From: Armatimonadaceae bacterium
Lineage (GTDB): Bacteria > Armatimonadota > Armatimonadia > Armatimonadales > Armatimonadaceae
Length of the DNA: 64,000 nucleotides
Reading direction: 5' to 3'
Assembly: GCA_030447685.1 (NCBI GenBank)
Contig: JAUJOK010000005.1
Span: 1 to 64,000, forward strand
A program made the translations under genes and the position numbers. The notes beneath the pieces were generated by a model. It was not told the DNA's origin, made no database searches, and worked only from the letters and a program-made list of their open reading frames with translations. Below are positions 36,695-45,786 of this stretch, one piece after another. The first letter of the stretch is position 1; each line of letters starts with the position of its first letter.

Positions 36695-37375
36695 ATGATG
36701 AGCGGCGGCAGCAGAGATGCCGTTTTGCCCGGCGGCGAACCGCTTCTGGCGCATGTGCGGGGCGCGGCGAGTGGCGCGATACGGCTGCGCTTCGCACTGG
36801 GCTATCTGTATCTGGCGGGCCTGAGTCCGGTCTGGGATGCGCTGGAGGCAAGCGGTGCAGAAGTACACCTGCTTATCGGCAATACCGCGGGTCAACCCAC
36901 CGATGAGCAATGGGTGGCCGGTCAGGAGGCGGAGGGACTGCTCGCTTCGGCGCTTGATGTGGCGGCGGCGGCGCGGGCCGAGCGGACGCGGGTTGTTGCG
37001 GAAACGGCGGAGGCTCTGCGCGCGAACCTGACGCATATGCCGCACTCACCCGAAAACGAGCGGCTGTTGGTCGGGCTGGCGCGAAGCATCGCCGGGAACC
37101 GGCTTCGTGTCCGTATCTACCCGGACGGGCGGCTCCATGCCAAGGCGTATCTGTTCGAGCGCACCGAAACGTCAGAAGCACTTGTCGGTTCGTCCAATCT
37201 TTCTTTGCCGTCGCCGGGAAATCCGACGGAGCTGAACGTGCTCGTGCGGGATGAAGCGGCTGTTCAGGCGGTCGCTGCCTGGTTCGACACGCTCTGGGCG
37301 GCTTCGCAGGATTTTTCCCGCGACCTTTTCACTGAAATCTCCAGCGCGTGGCCCTTTGCCGCGCCGGGCGAATAA
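36695..37375 (+). CDS. PLD-like phosphodiesterase domain protein
   Basis: A 226-residue protein with one HKD motif: RLHAKAYLFERTE followed by LVGSSNLSLPS, as in the PLD-like domain found at the N-terminus of some SNF2 helicases and restriction-type nucleases. No helicase part follows, and one HKD motif means it would have to dimerise. Longer upstream starts overlap the mannosidase; I use the ATG at 36695, 6 nt after its stop. Confidence 0.72.
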   Translation: MMSGGSRDAVLPGGEPLLAHVRGAASGAIRLRFALGYLYLAGLSPVWDALEASGAEVHLLIGNTAGQPTDEQWVAGQEAEGLLASALDVAAAARAERTRVVAETAEALRANLTHMPHSPENERLLVGLARSIAGNRLRVRIYPDGRLHAKAYLFERTETSEALVGSSNLSLPSPGNPTELNVLVRDEAAVQAVAAWFDTLWAASQDFSRDLFTEISSAWPFAAPGE

Positions 37376-37381
37376 GCGATT

Positions 37382-37867
37382 ATGCCGCGACGACAGTACC
37401 AGGTATATATCGACTGCCCGCCGGAAAGCGTCTGGGCGTTCCACACCGACCTTTCCAACCACCCGCGCACCTGCCCGCCCGAACAGCGCGAGCAGATCGT
37501 GAAGGGGCTGGAGACGCCGCTGAGCGAAGGCGCAAGGGTGGTCTTCCGGGCGCGTCATGGCGGCTTCTGGCGGACGCTCGAAGCCGAGATTGGCGATTGG
37601 AACCCGCCCGCCGGTTTCACCAGCCGTCAGGTGCGCGGGCCGTTTAAATCTTGGACGCACCGCCACCGGTTCGCCCCCTTCCAGCGCGGGACGCTGATGA
37701 CCGACCAGATCGAGTACCGGCTGCGCTTCGGCCCGCTGGGAAGCCTGGTGGATCGCCTCTGGCTCGGCAGCCACCTCGACCGTTTTTTCCGATACCGCCA
37801 CCAGAGCGCCAAGCGCCTGCTGGAGCAGGAAAATCAGGCGACAACCGGGATCAGGCAGACTTTGTAA
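37382..37867 (+). CDS. SRPBCC (START-like) family protein
   Basis: A 161-residue ligand-binding-fold protein: VYIDCPPESVWAFHTDLSNHP at the start, the WTHRHRFAPFQRGTLMTDQIEY hairpin and GSLVDRLWLGSHLDRFFRYR helix typical of the cyclase/dehydrase and SRPBCC group. The ligand is unknown. It follows the PLD-like gene by 6 nt. Confidence 0.82.
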   Translation: MPRRQYQVYIDCPPESVWAFHTDLSNHPRTCPPEQREQIVKGLETPLSEGARVVFRARHGGFWRTLEAEIGDWNPPAGFTSRQVRGPFKSWTHRHRFAPFQRGTLMTDQIEYRLRFGPLGSLVDRLWLGSHLDRFFRYRHQSAKRLLEQENQATTGIRQTL

Positions 37868-37888
37868 AAACAAAAGCAGGCAGCCTGC

Positions 37889-37917
37889 TTGACAAGAATT
37901 TCTCGTATTTCTATACT
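37889..37917 (+). promoter_or_regulatory. Promoter of the PEP-CTERM metalloprotease
   Basis: TTGACA (37889-37894), 17 bp spacer, TATACT (37912-37917): near-consensus. The leader is about 125 nt. Confidence 0.82.
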
Positions 37918-38049
37918 ATTCTATCGTCCCCAAATATGTGATGCGGGCAGAGTCGGGTGCCCCTCCTGTACGAAACTCCCGGTACGTTCATCGAACTGCC
38001 GCCTGTCTATTTCTACCGCTGTTATTTTCGGATTTAGAAAAGGAAAGAT

Positions 38050-39168
38050 ATGCTTCTCAATCAGGTAAAAAGGGTGGCAGCACTGCTTGCCGTCCCCGGT
38101 GCGTTCTTCGTTACGGCTGCTGTCACGCTGATGTCCGCCTCTCCCGCACAGGCACAGCTTAATTTTAACTTCACACCGGAAACCGGGCAAACCGTCAGCG
38201 CCCAGGCACAGCAAGGTTTTCAGGACGGCGCTGATTTCTGGCGGGGCTTTCTCAATGACAATATCACTGTCAACCTCACGATTGGTTTCAGAAGCCTTTC
38301 CCCCGGCGTTATTGCCCAGGCAGGCTCGACATTACTGCAAACCACCTACGCGGACGTGAGTGATTCCCTCCGGAGCGACCTGCGGTCGGCAGACGATCAG
38401 ACGGCTACAGGCAGCTTGCCGGGTGGTTCCGGCGTGAACTTTCTTATTAACCGCACCAGCGCCAACGGCAATAGCGCCACGCCCTATCTGGATAACAACA
38501 ACAGCGCCAACAATACGAACATCGTCTCAACGAAAGCCAACTTCAAGGCGCTTGGTGCCCAAAACCTGGATCAAATGTTTGGTACCAATGACGCCACTAT
38601 CATTTTCAACAGTGATTTTGCGTTCGACTTCGACCGCAGCAATGGGATCGATAGTAACGCGTTTGACTTCGTGGGGGTAGCCGCGCATGAGATCGGTCAC
38701 TCGCTGGGCTTTATCAGCGGCGTCGATGATCTCGATGCAAGTCCCGGCGCAAGCGAAGACTCCTACCGGCTTTTTATTATGGACCTGTTCCGCTACTCAA
38801 ATGACAGCGTTGCTCAGGGCGTACGGGATTTCACGGCGGATAACCGGGATAAATTCTTTTCGATTAACGGGGGAGCCAGTCAGATCTCCCTGTTCTCGAC
38901 CGGTCCCCGGTTTGGCGACGGACGGCAGGCCAGTCACTGGAAAGATAACGAACTTACCGGCACCTACTACGGCATCATGGACCCCACCGGACGAACCGGT
39001 GAACTGCTTAATCTGACGGAGAACGACCGGCGTATGCTGGATGTGATCGGTTACAACCGGTTCGATATCGGGGTCGTTCCCGAACCAGGAACGCTTGCGC
39101 TGGTCGCTGTGGGGGCTATCGGGCCGGGCGGCTTGGCGCTGATTCGCCGACGGCGGCGTAAAAAATAG
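38050..39168 (+). CDS. Secreted zinc metalloprotease with PEP-CTERM sorting tail
   Basis: A 372-residue exported protein of the NF038122 type. The signal peptide runs to ASPAQAQ (about residue 36). The zinc motif is AAHEIGHSLGF with His213, Glu214 and His217, and a later YGIMDPT Met-turn supports a metzincin-like fold. The C-terminus is a PEP-CTERM signal: VPEPGT, a hydrophobic helix and RRRRRKK, for recognition by an exosortase. AAAGGAAAG precedes the ATG. It is the only clear PEP-CTERM gene here and no exosortase is in the window. Confidence 0.9.
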   Translation: MLLNQVKRVAALLAVPGAFFVTAAVTLMSASPAQAQLNFNFTPETGQTVSAQAQQGFQDGADFWRGFLNDNITVNLTIGFRSLSPGVIAQAGSTLLQTTYADVSDSLRSDLRSADDQTATGSLPGGSGVNFLINRTSANGNSATPYLDNNNSANNTNIVSTKANFKALGAQNLDQMFGTNDATIIFNSDFAFDFDRSNGIDSNAFDFVGVAAHEIGHSLGFISGVDDLDASPGASEDSYRLFIMDLFRYSNDSVAQGVRDFTADNRDKFFSINGGASQISLFSTGPRFGDGRQASHWKDNELTGTYYGIMDPTGRTGELLNLTENDRRMLDVIGYNRFDIGVVPEPGTLALVAVGAIGPGGLALIRRRRRKK

Positions 39169-39180
39169 CCCGGCGGAAAC

Positions 39181-39230
39181 GAAACGTAAAAGGCCCGGCG
39201 CTTTGCAAAGCGCCGGGCCTTTTACGTTTC
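39181..39230 (+). terminator. Perfect 50 bp palindrome, terminator
   Basis: GAAACGTAAAAGGCCCGG... is matched base for base by its complement through 39230, 25 bp arms with no loop. The A and T tracts make it a strong terminator in both directions. Confidence 0.85.
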
Positions 39231-39270
39231 GGGCAGGTACGCATACGGTGCGCGCGGAACTTATTCACCG

Positions 39271-40389
39271 CTGAAGTTCATTCTCGCGCCCGACTCATTT
39301 AAAGGCTCGCTGGATGCGCCCGGCGTCGCCCGCGCAATGGCCGGAGGACTGCGTCGCGTGTGGCCCGACGCCGACTGCATTTCGCTGCCCGTGGCGGACG
39401 GTGGCGAGGGCACGGCTGCGGCGCTGGCGCGGCCACCGGTGGGCAGCTTATCCTGCTGCCCGGTAACAGGGCCGCTCGGAGAACCCGTCACGGCGCGCTG
39501 GGCGCTGCTGGGCGACGGGCAGACGGCGGTGGTGGAACTGGCCGAGGCGGCGGGCCTGATGCAGGTTTCCCCGGAGCGACGCGACCCCGAAACCACCACG
39601 CGCGGCGTCGGCGAACTGCTGCTGGCGGCGGCGCGGCATCCGGGCGTGCGGCACATCATCGTCGGCCTGGGCGGATCGGCGACCAACGACGGCGGGGCCG
39701 GGCTGCTCCGGGCGCTGGGCGTGCGCCTGTGTGACCGAACGGGAAACGACCTTCCCGAAGGCGGCGCAGCCTTATCCGCTCTGGCGACCGTTGACACCTC
39801 CATCTACACCTCGACCCCGGCGCGCTGGAAATCATTATCGCCTGTGACGTGGACAATCCGCTGGCGGGGTCGCGCGGCGCAAGCCGTCTTCGGCCCGCAG
39901 AAAGGCGCGACACCCGCCGACGTTGCCCTGTTGGACGACGCGCTGCGGCATGCGGAAAGGTACTGGCGCGAACAGGCCGCGCGGTCGCCGATACGCCGGG
40001 TGCAGGGGCAGCGGGCGGCACAGCGGCGGCGCTGCTGTATCTGTTCCCGAACGCTGTTCTGCGCCCCGGGATCGATGTCGTGCTGGACGCGATGCGTTTC
40101 GAGGAGTATTTGAGTGGCGCTACGCTCGTGCTGACCGGGGAAGGCAAGCTGGACACGCAGACGTGGGCGGCAAGGTGGTGGCGGGTGTCGCGCGGCGGGC
40201 GGGCGCAGCGGGGATACCGGTGGCGGCTCTCGTCGGCATGCTGGCGCAGGACGTTGACGCTGCCCTGCTTGCCGCGCTCGGAGGTATCCGCTGTGCTGCC
40301 GGTCGTGCCCGGCCCCTGCACGGTTGAGGAGGCGATGGCGCGCGCCGGAATGGGTGGCAAATGCCGCCGAGCGCGCGCTCGCTGGATGA
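39271..40389 (+). pseudogene. Glycerate kinase (type I), with at least five frame changes
   Basis: Homology to glycerate kinase runs end to end: FILAPDSFKGSLDA, VADGGEGTAAAL, GLGGSATNDGGAGLLRALG, ACDVDNPLAGSRGA, AVFGPQKGATPADV, LTGEGKLDTQT, then PVVPGPCTVEEAMARAG. Each piece is in a different frame, with joins near 39800, 39885, 39985, 40165 and 40290. The position of the usual ATG is CTG (39271). It would phosphorylate glycerate to 2-phosphoglycerate. Dense single-base changes could be errors or a decaying gene; the ACT and dehydrogenase genes next to it look the same. Confidence 0.7.
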
Positions 40390-40416
40390 AACTGGCCTCT
40401 CCCCCACTTCCCTCTC

Positions 40417-40874
40417 TTAAAGGACGGGGATGGGAGAGGCCCAATCCAGCGCCATCAGCGTGTGGGTAATGTCGCGCAGGTGCCCGGCGTCCTGTGCCGC
40501 CGCAATCAGCGCGTCCACTTCGGCAGGTTTACCCACCAGAAGATAGGTCATTTCGCCGGTGGCTTCGTCCACGCGCACCCGGCTCCACCAGGCCCGGCAA
40601 GCCGTCGGCCAGAGCGGGCGCGGGGCTTCACCCGCAAGGCGCAGCAGGGCCGTTTTACGCAGGTCAGGTGACTCTCTTCCGGGTGCTCGACCAGGGAAAG
40701 GACGCGGGAAAGACGCCCCAGCGCACGGCGCAGTGTCTCTTTTTTGGCGGGTGTAGCCGCGAACGTCGTCACCAGTACCGTGGCGCGGCCCTGCGGGTCG
40801 AGGTCGCCGCTATTGCCCAGCGATGTGGAAAGCGAGATACCCCGATGGGCGAAGGTAGCCGCGACCAGCTCCAT
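40417..40874 (-). CDS. ACT-domain protein, frameshifted
   Basis: The minus strand encodes an ACT-type regulatory fold: LKLTDQPGGMELVAATFAHRGISL then ATVLVTTFAATPAKKETLRRAL, and, after a frame change near 40675, VRVDEATGEMTYLLVGKPAEVDALIAAAQDAG to a TAA at 40417. The first ~15 residues before the ATG at 40874 (SATFTFVLKL) lack a clear start codon. It follows the dehydrogenase gene by ~30-80 nt. The bound ligand, probably an amino acid, is unknown. Confidence 0.6.
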
Positions 40875-40956
40875 ACCGCCCGGCTGATCGGTCAGTTTGA
40901 GAACGAAGGTGAAGGTTGCACTTTCTTGTCCCCTCAGCGCATCGCACGCTCAATGG

Positions 40957-42023
40957 TCAGACGGACGCCGCTCCCAGCCACGCCGATACCTTGTCGTTGA
41001 TACGTTTCGATGTCGCTTTGACCTGCTTTTTCTCTTCCGCCGTCAAAGGTATCTCGACCACGCGCTGCACACCGCTTTGCCCGACAATCACCGGAACGCC
41101 CAGCGGTCCCGTCAGTCCATAAAAATCACCTTCCAGAACCACCTGACCCGCCACCAGCACATCGCGCCCGTCCAGCAATGTCCGCACCAGGTCTACCGTC
41201 ACATTCGCCGTTGCCATAACCGTTTTGGAGCCGGAAAGGTGCGTCACATAGGGCTTAACCACGACGCGCACATCCGGAAGCGCGCGTCCACACGGCGAAG
41301 GCATCCGCGACCCGCCCCTCTACCAGCAGATCGAACAGCGCGCGGCACGCTCCTCACTGCACAGCCGCATGTAATCGGAAAGTTCCGTGCCCCGGCGCAG
41401 CCGCGCGATGGCGGCGGAAAGTTCGGACCGTCCATGCCGTGTACCCGCACCGACGACCAGACCGGCACCTGCGCGTCGCCGTGCTCGCCGATCATGAAAC
41501 CGCCGACGCGCGCGCTGCCGCCGCACGCCCAGATCGGCGGCGATCTCGCGGCGGAAGCGCAGTGTATCCGAATAGCCCCCGATTCCGATGACACGCTCCC
41601 GCCCAACCGCCTGCGCGAACAGCGCGACACCGAGTTCGACCGGGTTGGAGACGACGATAACGACCTCGCTGCCCTGCCCGTGCCGTGCCAACATCTCGGC
41701 GTACTCGCGGAACAGCGGCGCGTTTCGCTCGGCCAGATTCCCCCGGTCGGTTTGGCCCGGTTCGGTCGTCAGCGTGTTCCCCGCCACCACCCAGAGGTCG
41801 GCGACGATCTCCTCCGGCGACAGGGCCACATCCATATCGGAACATGCTCTGCATAGGCGTCGGTAAGGTCGGAAACCAGGCCATGTAAAACCCGCGCCGA
41901 GCGTCCCTCGGCCCGGCCCACTAACTGCAAACGCTCGGTCGGAGCCAGCAGCCGCGCGGCCACAAGCTGCCCGGCGATTTCGCGCCCGCAGTCGCCGGAT
42001 GCTCCGAGAATCGCTACGTCCAT
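40957..42023 (-). CDS. Malate/lactate dehydrogenase family, several frameshifts
   Basis: An NAD-dependent 2-hydroxyacid dehydrogenase. VAILGASGDCG is the dinucleotide site; GQTDRGNLAERN the substrate loop; VVIVVSNPVEL, the catalytic-His segment GEHGDAQVPVWS and VPVIVGQSGVQRVVEIPL follow. Pieces are in four frames, with joins near 41840, 41510, 41430 and 41300. The start is the ATG at 42023. Which acid it uses cannot be decided; the charged Arg after GQTD would suit malate. Confidence 0.72.
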
Positions 42024-42031
42024 GAATAGCC

Positions 42032-42105
42032 CCACCCCCGGCCCCTCTCCCGCGCCCGAAGGGCGGCTCAAATACGGCTGCGCCGCCGGGGAGGGAGCCT
42101 GCATT
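42032..42105. repeat. G/C-rich imperfect palindrome
   Basis: GGCCCCTCTCCCG near 42040 and CCGGGGAGGGAGCC near 42086 form an imperfect inverted repeat with an inner CGCCC/GGGCG hairpin, upstream of the dehydrogenase and downstream of threonine aldolase. It resembles the arms of the 36032-36175 insertion. Confidence 0.35.
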
Positions 42106-42125
42106 GCCAACCCCGGCCGCGCGCG

Positions 42126-43274
42126 TCACCAATCGGATACCGGTAACGTTGTCAATATTTGGTTCGCGCCACGGCAGGTTCTCGTCGTTCTCGTGCGAAG
42201 CCGGGGCCGCTCTCGGGAAAGGCTCCCCTCGCCGGCAGCGGGCGAGGGGCCGAGGGTGAGGGCTTTCCCCGCCACTTCCACCGCTCGTTCGATATCCGCG
42301 CGGGAAACGTCCAGGTGCGTCACCATTCGCAGGCGTGTCTCACCCGTGCCCGACGCGCGAACGCCCGCCGCCTCCAGCCGCATCCGCGCCTCCGCGCCGG
42401 AAAGCCCGGTACCAGCCACATCGAAGAAGACGAGGTTAGTTTCCGGCGGCGGGTTCAGGCGCACGCCGGGAATGGCGGCCAGACCCTCGGCCAGAAGCGC
42501 GGCGTTTTCGTGGTCTTCATGCAGCCGATCTCTGTGGTGTCTCAGCGCGTATAGACCACCCGCCGCAATGATGCCCGCCTGCCGCATCGCGCCGCCGAAA
42601 ACATGCTTCCAGCGCCGCGCCGCCCGTATCGTATCCGTGTCGCCCGCCAGCAGCGCCCCGACCGGCGCACCCAGCCCTTTGGACAGGCACAGCGTCACCG
42701 TATCGAACGCGGCGGCGAGCGCGGCGGGGGGCGTGTTCTTGGCGACAGCAGCATTCAGCAGGCGCGAGCCGTCCAGATGCAGCGCCAGCCCCAGTTCTCG
42801 TGCCGCCTGAGCAACAGCCTCGGTCTCTTCGGGTCGCCAGATACAGCCCCCGGCGGCGTTGTGGGTGTTTTCGACACAAACCAGACGGGTGCGCGCGAAG
42901 TGCGGATCGTCCGGGCGCAAAGCAGCGCGCACGGCATCGGCGGTGAAGACGCCGCGCTCGCCCGGCAGCGGGTAAAGCAGGCAGCCCGACAGCACGGCGG
43001 GGCCGCCGCCCTCGTACAGCCGTATATGGGCGCTTTCGTGGCAGAGAATCTCGTCGCCGGGCTGCGTGTGGACTTTGAGCGCGATCTGGTTCGCCATCGT
43101 CGCCGACGGCAGAAACAGTGCGGCAGGCTTGCCCAGCAGGTGCGCGGCCTCCTCCTGAAGCGCGTTTACGGTCGGGTCTTCGCCGCGCTGGTCGTCGCCC
43201 ACCGCCGCTTCGGCCATAAATCCGCGCATGGCGGATGTCGGGCGGGTGGCCGTATCCGAGGAAAGGTCGATCAC
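42126..43274 (-). CDS. ltaE: Low-specificity threonine aldolase
   Basis: A PLP enzyme cleaving (allo)threonine to glycine and acetaldehyde. [11 protein letters not shown] at the start, [23 protein letters not shown] and the PLP-lysine segment [12 protein letters not shown] are diagnostic. The GTG at 43274 overlaps the DUF1992 stop (GTGA), so the two are coupled. The open frame continues about 45 codons past the normal end; that tail ([10 protein letters not shown] onwards) is encoded by a short palindromic repeat at 42225-42249 and looks non-native. Confidence 0.9.
   Translation of the reverse strand: MIDLSSDTATRPTSAMRGFMAEAAVGDDQRGEDPTVNALQEEAAHLLGKPAALFLPSATMANQIALKVHTQPGDEILCHESAHIRLYEGGGPAVLSGCLLYPLPGERGVFTADAVRAALRPDDPHFARTRLVCVENTHNAAGGCIWRPEETEAVAQAARELGLALHLDGSRLLNAAVAKNTPPAALAAAFDTVTLCLSKGLGAPVGALLAGDTDTIRAARRWKHVFGGAMRQAGIIAAGGLYALRHHRDRLHEDHENAALLAEGLAAIPGVRLNPPPETNLVFFDVAGTGLSGAEARMRLEAAGVRASGTGETRLRMVTHLDVSRADIERAVEVAGKALTLGPSPAAGEGSLSRERPRLRTRTTRTCRGANQILTTLPVSDW
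42225..42249. repeat. Short hairpin repeat within the threonine aldolase 3' end
   Basis: CCCCTCGCC (42225-42233) and GGCGAGGGG (42241-42249) form a perfect stem. In the aldolase frame it encodes PSPAAGEG. Similar G/C-rich hairpins lie at 36.1 and 42.05 kb. Confidence 0.55.
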
Positions 43275-43738
43275 AACCGCACCCGCGCCATCGCGTCCTC
43301 CAGAGACGCCATCTCCTGCTTCGCATTCACCGGCGCAAAGGCCCGGCGCGCGGCGTTGGGAGCAATCATGTTGTATTTCAGGATGAGCGTGTTTACCAGG
43401 CTGATCCGTTCGCGGTGGTCGGCGCGCTGCCGCTCGGCGATACGGACGCGGGAGGCGTCGTTCTTGGCGTAGCGCAGCGCCCGCAGCGTGCGCTCTCGCG
43501 TGGTGGAAAGAAGCTGCGTTTCCCGCCCGATGTCTTTCTCCAGTTGAATCCATTCCGGCAGGGCGCGGGCATTTTTAAGAATACGGTTGACGACGCGCAG
43601 ATGCGCGGGCACAGAGGGGTCGTAATCAAGGTCGAGCGGCTGGCCTTTGCCGGGCAGGTTCTCGAACTCCCCAGCGTCCATTGCTTCCTGTATCTTGCGC
43701 TCTGCGACCGTTTCGGTCCAGTCGTAGTTCTGCTCCAT
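43271..43738 (-). CDS. DUF1992 (DnaJ-homologue C28-type) protein
   Basis: A 155-residue protein of the DnaJC28 conserved-domain family: [23 protein letters not shown] is the hallmark, followed by [18 protein letters not shown] and IVNTL-type helices (here [11 protein letters not shown]). No J-domain. Function unknown. Its stop overlaps the GTG of threonine aldolase. Confidence 0.88.
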   Translation of the reverse strand: MEQNYDWTETVAERKIQEAMDAGEFENLPGKGQPLDLDYDPSVPAHLRVVNRILKNARALPEWIQLEKDIGRETQLLSTTRERTLRALRYAKNDASRVRIAERQRADHRERISLVNTLILKYNMIAPNAARRAFAPVNAKQEMASLEDAMARVRL

Positions 43739-43759
43739 AGGTCTATTTTACCTTATCGC

Positions 43760-43897
43760 CCCGTCCCTAAAGGAACAGGCTGTTTCGAGCAGAAAGCCCC
43801 GTAAACGGGGCTGCTAAACAGGGGCCGTGTGAGTGAACACTATCAGTCCGCTTCAGCGGGCTTTTCCCACGAAACAGCCCGTTCCTTTAGGGACGGG
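43760..43897. repeat. Palindromic dispersed element, copy B
   Basis: A 138 bp element with 28 bp arms (43760-43787 and 43870-43897) that match at 27 positions, and are the same arms as copy A. The core differs and holds GCCCCGTAAACGGGGC and CCGCTTCAGCGG hairpins. The right arm supplies the stop CGT CCC TAA of lhgO. Confidence 0.85.
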
Positions 43898-45086
43898 ATA
43901 ACGGCGGCGGAACCCGCTCGGCGACATAGCGCCCGATCTCCAGAGAGGCGGTCGCGCCGGGCGAAGGCGCGTTGCAGACGTGAAGCGAATTGGGGCCGGG
44001 AACGAGCAGAAAGTCGTCCATCAGCGTGCCGTCGTTCATCAGTGCCTGCGCCCGGACGCCCGCATGGGTCGGCACGATGTCGCCCGCCCGGACTTCGGGA
44101 ATCAGCCGCTGGAGGCTGCGAAGAAACGCCGCCTTGCTCCACGACCGAATGACCTCCTTCGCCCCTTCGCCCAGATTTTTCCGCGCCAGCTTCCAGAAGG
44201 CGGGATAGGCCATCACCTCGGCGAGATCGCGCGGATCGAAATCGATTTTGCGATAGCCCTCGCGCTTGCCGCCCAGCACGGCGTTTGGCCCGGCGTGAAC
44301 TGTGCCGTCGATCATGCGGGTGAAGTGGACGCCCAGAAACGGAAAGTCGGGGTTGGGCACGGGGTAGATCAGGTGCTTGACCAGGAAGCGTTTTTCCGGC
44401 GTCAGTTCGTAGTATTCGCCGCGAAACGGGACAATGCGGGCGTTCGTTTGTACCCCGCTCAGGCGGGCGATACGGTCGCTGTGCAGGCCCGCACAGTTGA
44501 CGACGAAGCGCGCGGTGAACTCGCCCCGGCTCGTTTCCAGCACGGTGTTCGACCCGTCCGACCGCAGACGCAACACCCAGGTTCCCAGGCGCAGGTCGCC
44601 GCCCTGCTCGCGCACGATACGGGCGTAGACTTCGGCCACCTGCCGATAATTGACAATGCCGGTGGACGAAACCTGAATCGCCGCCAGGCCGTGCACATGC
44701 GGCTCGATCTCTTTCAGTTCTTCCGGGCCGATACGCGCCACTTCCAGGCCATTCGCCAGGCCGCGTTCGTGCAGGGCGTCCAGGCGCGGCAGCTCCTGCG
44801 GCGCGGTGGCCACGATCACCTTGCCGCAAATCTCGCAGGGGATGCCCTGCTCCCGGCAGAACGCGACCAGTGACTGGCTGCCGGTGCGCGCAAACCGCGC
44901 CTTGAAGCTGCCCGGCTTGTAATAGATGCCGGAATGGATGACGCCGCTGTTATGGCCGGTCTGGTGCGTGGCCCAGGCATTTTCCTTTTCCAGAACCAGC
45001 AGGGAGGCTTTTGGAAAGCGCCGCCCCAGCGCCATCGCCGTGGAAAGCCCGATAATCCCGCCGCCGATTATCACGAAGTCAACCAT
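43887..45086 (-). CDS. lhgO: L-2-hydroxyglutarate oxidase
   Basis: A 399-residue FAD-dependent oxidase feeding electrons from L-2-hydroxyglutarate to the quinone pool. FVIIGGGIIGLSTAMAL is the FAD site; THQTGHNSGVIHSGIYY, NCAGLHSDRIA and FLGVHFTRMIDG are family marks. The frame is open to 45362, but GGGAGC precedes the ATG at 45086. A minus-strand TATAAT at 45167-45162 may be its -10. The last codons come from palindromic element B. Confidence 0.92.
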   Translation of the reverse strand: MVDFVIIGGGIIGLSTAMALGRRFPKASLLVLEKENAWATHQTGHNSGVIHSGIYYKPGSFKARFARTGSQSLVAFCREQGIPCEICGKVIVATAPQELPRLDALHERGLANGLEVARIGPEELKEIEPHVHGLAAIQVSSTGIVNYRQVAEVYARIVREQGGDLRLGTWVLRLRSDGSNTVLETSRGEFTARFVVNCAGLHSDRIARLSGVQTNARIVPFRGEYYELTPEKRFLVKHLIYPVPNPDFPFLGVHFTRMIDGTVHAGPNAVLGGKREGYRKIDFDPRDLAEVMAYPAFWKLARKNLGEGAKEVIRSWSKAAFLRSLQRLIPEVRAGDIVPTHAGVRAQALMNDGTLMDDFLLVPGPNSLHVCNAPSPGATASLEIGRYVAERVPPPLSRP

Positions 45087-45230
45087 TATGCTCCCACCGC
45101 CGGTTCGCCGCACTTCATGGGGAAATATACCGCCAATTTGCCCCGCGCGCCCATGCGGCCTATTATAAAATGCTCTGCGCCGGTTTGATTTTGGAACGCG
45201 CCGGGAAACGAGCAAGGGGAGGATGGGAAG

Positions 45231-45710
45231 ATGCAGCGCAAGGTAAATCTGTTGACGGCGGTTTTCGCCGCCGCGCTTTGCCTGATGCTCGGCGTTCTTG
45301 TTACCGCTCTTTTTGCCCGTTCCTATCTTCGCGCCGTTGCACCGGCGCAGGCGGGACGGCAAAACAGGGCGGCTGCCGCGCGGCCCGCCTCACCAGACAT
45401 GCCGCGCGAGCGCGGTAGTTCCCGCCGCGTTACCCCCGTTACCTCCACCCCCCGTTCCCCTTCCACGCCCCGCACCTACCGGGAAGACGAGGACGAACAC
45501 GACAAAGACGAAGATGAGGACAAAGGGGAAAAGCGAAAAAAGCGCAAAGGCAAGCAAAAACGAAAACACAAACGGCGGGCGGCCATACCTGACCAGGAAG
45601 CGCAGCAGATTTACGCAGAACTACGGCGGCGGGGTGTTTTTGCAGAAGACCCCGACGCGGCCACAATCGCGCAGGAACTCATCAGGCGCGGCGTTCTGCG
45701 CGACCTCTGA
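45231..45710 (+). CDS. Membrane-anchored protein with charged low-complexity middle
   Basis: A 159-residue protein: one N-terminal membrane helix (LLTAVFAAALCLMLGVLVTALFA), a Pro/Ser/Arg linker, an acidic block (EDEDEHDKDEDED), a Lys/Arg block, and a conserved-looking helical end (DQEAQQIYAELRRRGVF, IAQELIRRGVLRDL). No family recognised. GGGGAGG before the ATG is strong. Divergent from lhgO. Confidence 0.65.
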   Translation: MQRKVNLLTAVFAAALCLMLGVLVTALFARSYLRAVAPAQAGRQNRAAAARPASPDMPRERGSSRRVTPVTSTPRSPSTPRTYREDEDEHDKDEDEDKGEKRKKRKGKQKRKHKRRAAIPDQEAQQIYAELRRRGVFAEDPDAATIAQELIRRGVLRDL

Positions 45711-45748
45711 CAGCCTGCGCCTCCCAAACGCCCCGCAGCGCGGCGACG

Positions 45749-45778
45749 TTTGCACACCCCATCCCGGAGCGATATAAT
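45749..45778 (+). promoter_or_regulatory. Promoter of rlmN
   Basis: TTTGCA (45749-45754), 18 bp spacer, TATAAT (45773-45778), ending 8 nt before the ATG. Predicted leaderless. Confidence 0.65.
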
Positions 45779-45786
45779 AAAAGGCT

